Positions 61,111 through 64,000 of a DNA stretch of 64,000 nucleotides are shown piece after piece; within the stretch, counting starts at the first letter, position 1, and every line of letters begins with the position of its first letter. Source of the DNA: Microbacteriaceae bacterium (lineage in GTDB: Bacteria > Actinomycetota > Actinomycetes > Actinomycetales > Microbacteriaceae); NCBI GenBank assembly GCA_009780695.1, contig WQZN01000001.1, forward strand, positions 124,001-188,000, given 5' to 3'. The notes under the pieces are model-generated. The model ran no database searches. It saw nothing but the letters and a program-made list of their open reading frames with translations, and was not told the DNA's origin. The position numbers were made by a program, and so were the translations under genes.

Positions 61111-61602
61111 ATGCAACCGCTCACCGAGCAGCAGATCCGCGCGTCGTTCGTCAACGCCTCACTGCGCGAACGCAACTCCGTCACCATGCCCGACCTCGCC
61201 GCCCTCGACTGGGACCAGCTCGACTTCCTCGGCTGGCGCGACCGCAAGATCGACAACGCGGGCTACGTCGTCGCCTGGGTCGACGGCGCGCCCGTCGGCA
61301 TCATGATGCGCACCGGCAACGGCCGCACGCGCACCCGGCCGCAGTGCTCGTGGTGCGAGGACATCCATCTGCCCAACGAGGTCGTCATGTTCTCGGCCAA
61401 GCGCGCCGGTCAGGCGGGCCGCAACGGCAACACCGTCGGAATCCTCGCCTGCGCGGGCTTCGAGTGCTCGGCGAACGTGCGCAAGCGTCCGTCGCTCGCC
61501 TACGTCGGCTTCGACGTCGATGCCGCGCGCGAGGAGCGCATCGAGACCCTGCGCGACAACATCACGAGGTTCGTCGCGGCGGTGAGTGCCAGTAGCGTCT
61601 GA
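61111..61602 (+). CDS. FBP domain protein (EF-G-binding, FusB/FusC-like zinc finger)
   Basis: A 163-residue protein of the FBP family, whose studied members (FusB, FusC) bind EF-G and free it from the ribosome, giving fusidic acid resistance. The C-terminal treble-clef zinc site is present: C79 and C82 (RPQCSWCED), C114 and C119 (LACAGFECSANVRKR). The N-terminal helical part is LTEQQIRASFVNASLRERNS. The start is ATG 61111; the ribosome binding site is weak. It is followed two bases later by a GNAT gene with its own -10. Confidence 0.88.
   Translation: MQPLTEQQIRASFVNASLRERNSVTMPDLAALDWDQLDFLGWRDRKIDNAGYVVAWVDGAPVGIMMRTGNGRTRTRPQCSWCEDIHLPNEVVMFSAKRAGQAGRNGNTVGILACAGFECSANVRKRPSLAYVGFDVDAAREERIETLRDNITRFVAAVSASSV
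61593..61598 (+). promoter_or_regulatory. Internal leaderless -10 of the GNAT gene
   Basis: TAGCGT, six bases, then ATG 61605; the hexamer lies within the last codons of the FBP gene. The GNAT gene may therefore be expressed both with FBP and on its own. Confidence 0.5.
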
Positions 61603-61604
61603 CC

Positions 61605-62201
61605 ATGACAGCCTTCGCCGCCACTCCGACCCTCACCGGCCCCCTCGCGACGCTCGAGCAGGCGTCGGTCGACCACGCCGACGCACTCGGCGTCCTCGCC
61701 GAGGCCGGGGGCCTGCACAAGCTCTGGTACACGACGGTTCCCGACCGCGCCGGCATGGCCGCCGAGATCGAGCGGCGCCTCGGGCTGCAGGCGACGGGCG
61801 AGATGGCGCCGTGGGTCGTGCGCGACTCGCGCACGGGCGAGCCCGTCGGCATGACGACGTACTGCAACATCTCCGAGCCCAACCTGCGCGTCGAGATCGG
61901 CTACACGTGGCTCTCGCCGACCGTGCACGGCACGGGGATCAACGCGGACGCCAAGCGCCTGCTGCTCGCGCGGGCGTTCGACGAGCTCGGCTGCAACGCC
62001 GTCTACTTCCACACGCACTGGCACAACCGGCAGTCGCGCGCCGCGATCGAGCGCCTCGGCGCCAAGCAGGACGGTGTGCTGCGCGCCTACCAGGTCTACA
62101 AGGGCATCGTGCGCGACACGGTCACCTTCTCGATCCTGCGCGACGAGTGGCCGGCCGTGCGCGCCGGCCTCGACGCGCGCGTCGAGCGGCACGGGGGCTG
62201 A
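61605..62201 (+). CDS. GNAT acetyltransferase, RimJ/RimL-like
   Basis: A 198-residue acetyltransferase. VEIGYTWLSPTVHGTGINAD then AKRLLLARAFDELGCNAVYF is the acetyl-CoA part of RimJ/RimL-type enzymes, which modify protein N-termini; HWHNRQSRAAIERLGAKQDG is the conserved late segment. The substrate is unknown. It begins two bases after the FBP stop. Confidence 0.88.
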   Translation: MTAFAATPTLTGPLATLEQASVDHADALGVLAEAGGLHKLWYTTVPDRAGMAAEIERRLGLQATGEMAPWVVRDSRTGEPVGMTTYCNISEPNLRVEIGYTWLSPTVHGTGINADAKRLLLARAFDELGCNAVYFHTHWHNRQSRAAIERLGAKQDGVLRAYQVYKGIVRDTVTFSILRDEWPAVRAGLDARVERHGG

Positions 62202-62221
62202 CGCCGGCCGGGGTCGGCGCG

Positions 62222-62479
62222 TCAGCGCGTCGTCAACCTCAGCGCCGCGAGCGGGCACATCGCGACCGCCTGCTCGGCGGCGGCGCGCAGTGACGGGTGC
62301 ACCGGGATGTCCGAGGGGTCGTCCCCGTCGCGCAGCACCCCGGGCCGCGCGATGGGGTAGCCCCACTCGTCGCGATCGAGGATCTCGGCGAGCAGCTCGG
62401 CGCACAGTCCGCGGCCGTCGCAGCGGGTCCAGTCGATGTGCAGCAGGGCCGTGTCGCGCGTCGGCTCGGCGGGGCTCAT
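62222..62479 (-). CDS. Small ferredoxin-like protein (3Fe-4S type)
   Basis: An 85-residue ferredoxin. Three cysteines fit the single-cluster pattern: C20 and C26 (TRCDGRGLCAE) and C75 (AMCPLAAL), the CxxxxxC...CP arrangement of 3Fe-4S ferredoxins; the usual fourth cysteine is absent. It overlaps the NuoF-like gene by four bases and is likely its electron partner. Confidence 0.85.
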   Translation of the reverse strand: MSPAEPTRDTALLHIDWTRCDGRGLCAELLAEILDRDEWGYPIARPGVLRDGDDPSDIPVHPSLRAAAEQAVAMCPLAALRLTTR

Positions 62480-63741
62480 GCGCGCGCCTCCGCTCGCCGC
62501 GCGTGGTGGCAGCGCCCGTGCGCATGCTGCTCGAGGTCGGCGCGGAAGACGCGCAACGCGCTGCGGCTGAGGCGCACGGTGCCGTCGGGGTGGGCGCACG
62601 CTCCGCGCCCGTCCACGGCCTCGGCGAGACGGGTGAGCCGTGCGCGGCGGGTCGCGTCGGCGGCGCCGTTCGCGATGTCGTCCCAGGTCGCCGCCATGGC
62701 CGGCAGGCCGAACATGCACGGCCCGCACTGCCCTGCCGATTGGCCGGCGAGGTAGTCGACGATCTGCGCGGTCGCGGCGAGCCCGCACCGACGGGACGAG
62801 AGGGCGACGAGGATGCCGGCGCCGGGGCTCGCTCCGAACGGTGCGAGGCCCTCGCGGGACAGCCGGGCGTCCATCTCGCCGGCCCCGACCCAGGCTCCGT
62901 GGTAGCCGCCGACGAGCACGGCCTGCGTCGCACCCAGGTCGCAGCCCGCCTGCTGCAGCACATCGCCGAGGCGCGAGCCGCCCGCGACCTCGAGCACGCG
63001 GGTCGCGGGCACGTCGCCGCTGATGGTGACGAGGCGGGTGCCGGGGTCCTCGGGGGTGCCGACCGACCGGAACCAGTCGGCGCCGAAGCGCGCGATGAGC
63101 CCGACCTGGGCGAGGGTCTCGACGTTGTGCAGCAGGGTCGGGCGCCCGTTCAGCCCCGAGGTCGAGAGGCGCTTCGCGTGGTCGCGGGGCAGCGGCGTGC
63201 CGCGCTCGATCGCGCCCACGACGGCGCTCGCCTCACCGGAGACGAAGGTGTCTGCGGCTTCGACGAGGGTGATGCGCGCGGCATCCTTCGCCCCCGCCGC
63301 GCCCGCCGCGGTGCGCTCGTCGATCGCGGTCGCGACGGCCGCGAGCTCGTCGGCGCCCGCATAGAGGTAGACCCGGTGGGCTCCGATCGCGGCGGCGGCC
63401 GCGAGCACGCCGTCGAGCACGAGCTGCGGGGCGTTGCGCAGCAGCACCGAATCCTTGCTGCTGGCCGGCTCGCCCTGGGCGCCGTTCGCGATCAGGACGG
63501 GGCGGCGGGTGCGTCCTGCCGCGTCAACGGTCGCGGCCTGCTTGCGCCAGGCGGGGAAGCCCGCCCCGCCGCGGCCCGTGAGGCCCGAGCGTTCGAGCTC
63601 GCGCACGAGCGCGGGCCCGACGCGGGTGGGGTCGAACGCGCCGAAGGCCGCGAGGTGGGCGGCGAGCCCCGCGTGCGGGCCGGCCGCGAGAAGGCGGGTG
63701 ACGGTGACGGATGCCGCCACCGGGGTCTCGACGATGGTCAT
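62476..63741 (-). CDS. NuoF-like (SLBB) NAD(P)H/flavin oxidoreductase subunit
   Basis: A 421-residue relative of the 51-kDa subunit of complex I. FMN-binding motifs are GRGGAGFPAWRK (about 57-68) and NGAQGEPASSKD; an SLBB segment follows; the C-terminal cluster motif is GQCGPCMFGLPAM with a further Cys in GRGACAHPDG. It probably moves electrons between NAD(P)H, the ferredoxin and the membrane protein encoded upstream. Four-base overlaps join all three genes. Confidence 0.85.
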   Translation of the reverse strand: MTIVETPVAASVTVTRLLAAGPHAGLAAHLAAFGAFDPTRVGPALVRELERSGLTGRGGAGFPAWRKQAATVDAAGRTRRPVLIANGAQGEPASSKDSVLLRNAPQLVLDGVLAAAAAIGAHRVYLYAGADELAAVATAIDERTAAGAAGAKDAARITLVEAADTFVSGEASAVVGAIERGTPLPRDHAKRLSTSGLNGRPTLLHNVETLAQVGLIARFGADWFRSVGTPEDPGTRLVTISGDVPATRVLEVAGGSRLGDVLQQAGCDLGATQAVLVGGYHGAWVGAGEMDARLSREGLAPFGASPGAGILVALSSRRCGLAATAQIVDYLAGQSAGQCGPCMFGLPAMAATWDDIANGAADATRRARLTRLAEAVDGRGACAHPDGTVRLSRSALRVFRADLEQHAHGRCHHARRAEARA

Positions 63742-64000
63742 GCGCGGCTCCTTCCGGTTGCGCTGCGTTCCAGGTCTTTCATCGCGCGGCGCTGCAGCCC
63801 CGTCGCCTCGGCGAACCGTGGCGAGAGCCGCCAGACGAGTGCCGCGCCCACGGCGGCCGCGCAGGCCGCGCCGAGCAGCAGGAACCAGCCGGACGTGCCG
63901 TTGGTGCCCGCGCCGATCGCGTGCGCGAGGGCGATCGGCCAGAGTGCATAGGTCGCCCAGTGCACGGCCTTGAAGGTGCGCGCGCCGACCCGCGCGCGCA
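63738..64000 (-). CDS. Ferric reductase-like transmembrane protein (5' end outside window)
   Basis: Only the C-terminal part is in the window; the frame is open to base 64000. GARTFKAVHWATYALWPIAL then AHAIGAGT and a further helix (GWFLLLGAACAAAVGAALVW) match the last helices of ferric-reductase-like heme membrane proteins, with His of VHW and AHAIG as possible heme ligands. The tail is short and basic. Its stop overlaps the NuoF-like ATG, so the three proteins form one redox module. Confidence 0.75.
   Translation of the reverse strand, partial: RARVGARTFKAVHWATYALWPIALAHAIGAGTNGTSGWFLLLGAACAAAVGAALVWRLSPRFAEATGLQRRAMKDLERSATGRSRA

Overview
The window is about 70% G+C, densely coded and free of rRNA, tRNA and recognisable transposons. 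A single-domain CofE, a ClpB without its N-terminal domain, frequent leaderless starts (TAnnnT, six or seven bases, then ATG or GTG) and dispersed GGTCTCGATACG...CTACTCGACC repeats together suggest an actinomycete, most likely Microbacteriaceae. This is inferred from gene content; no marker gene is present to prove it.

Layout. 1-3877: end of a two-component system, a septum-formation-family membrane protein and pyrE. 3978-15701: the coenzyme F420 region. fbiA, an alpha/beta hydrolase, fbiC and a Baeyer-Villiger-type monooxygenase lie on the plus strand. They converge on a minus-strand operon of MOSC protein, FGD-like F420 oxidoreductase, cofE, cofC, a polyprenyl-type mannosyltransferase and a GNAT enzyme. 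15816-22813: housekeeping and accessory genes (xth, a secreted protein, an orphan Phd-like antitoxin, TetR/hydrolase, an AEC transporter, a ROK regulator). 23043-26308: a surface protein, a sortase-like protein and a second exported protein that may be a degenerate sortase. 26359-32632: a sugar ABC importer operon with VOC, aldo/keto reductase and beta-propeller genes. 32773-36988: threonine aldolase, nitroreductase and a TetR-controlled MFS pump. 37282-39661: two alternate-signal exported proteins with a SipW-type signal peptidase. 39743-44938: zinc alcohol dehydrogenase, gamma-glutamyltransferase and ClpB with an HspR-type HAIR element. 45116-49061: a second TetR/MFS pair, then a PopR/ClgR-like regulator facing a two-gene clpP operon. 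49169-53393: HTH-membrane protein, TetR/MBL-fold pair and an ABC drug-type exporter. 53538-58350: a flavin monooxygenase system with an SsuABC-type importer. 58542-62201: ECF sigma and partner, Rrf2, an FBP-domain protein with a candidate leader ORF, and a GNAT enzyme. 62222-64000: a ferredoxin, a NuoF-like flavoprotein and a ferric-reductase-like membrane protein cut by the window edge.

Most notable points. (1) FbiC keeps the CofG radical-SAM cysteines, but its CofH half has lost the cysteine triad and an altered SAM-binding motif replaces the usual one, although the rest of the F420 pathway is intact beside it. (2) One of the two ClpP subunits has Ala in place of the catalytic Ser. The clpP operon and the facing regulator carry matching palindromes 40-41 bases before leaderless starts, and that regulator ends in an LAA degron. 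(3) Four in-frame copies of a dispersed repeat encode AGRVA peptides at both ends of CofE. (4) There are long perfect palindromes, including one of 62 bp without a loop, and an 18-bp AT-rich sequence shared by two distant hairpins.
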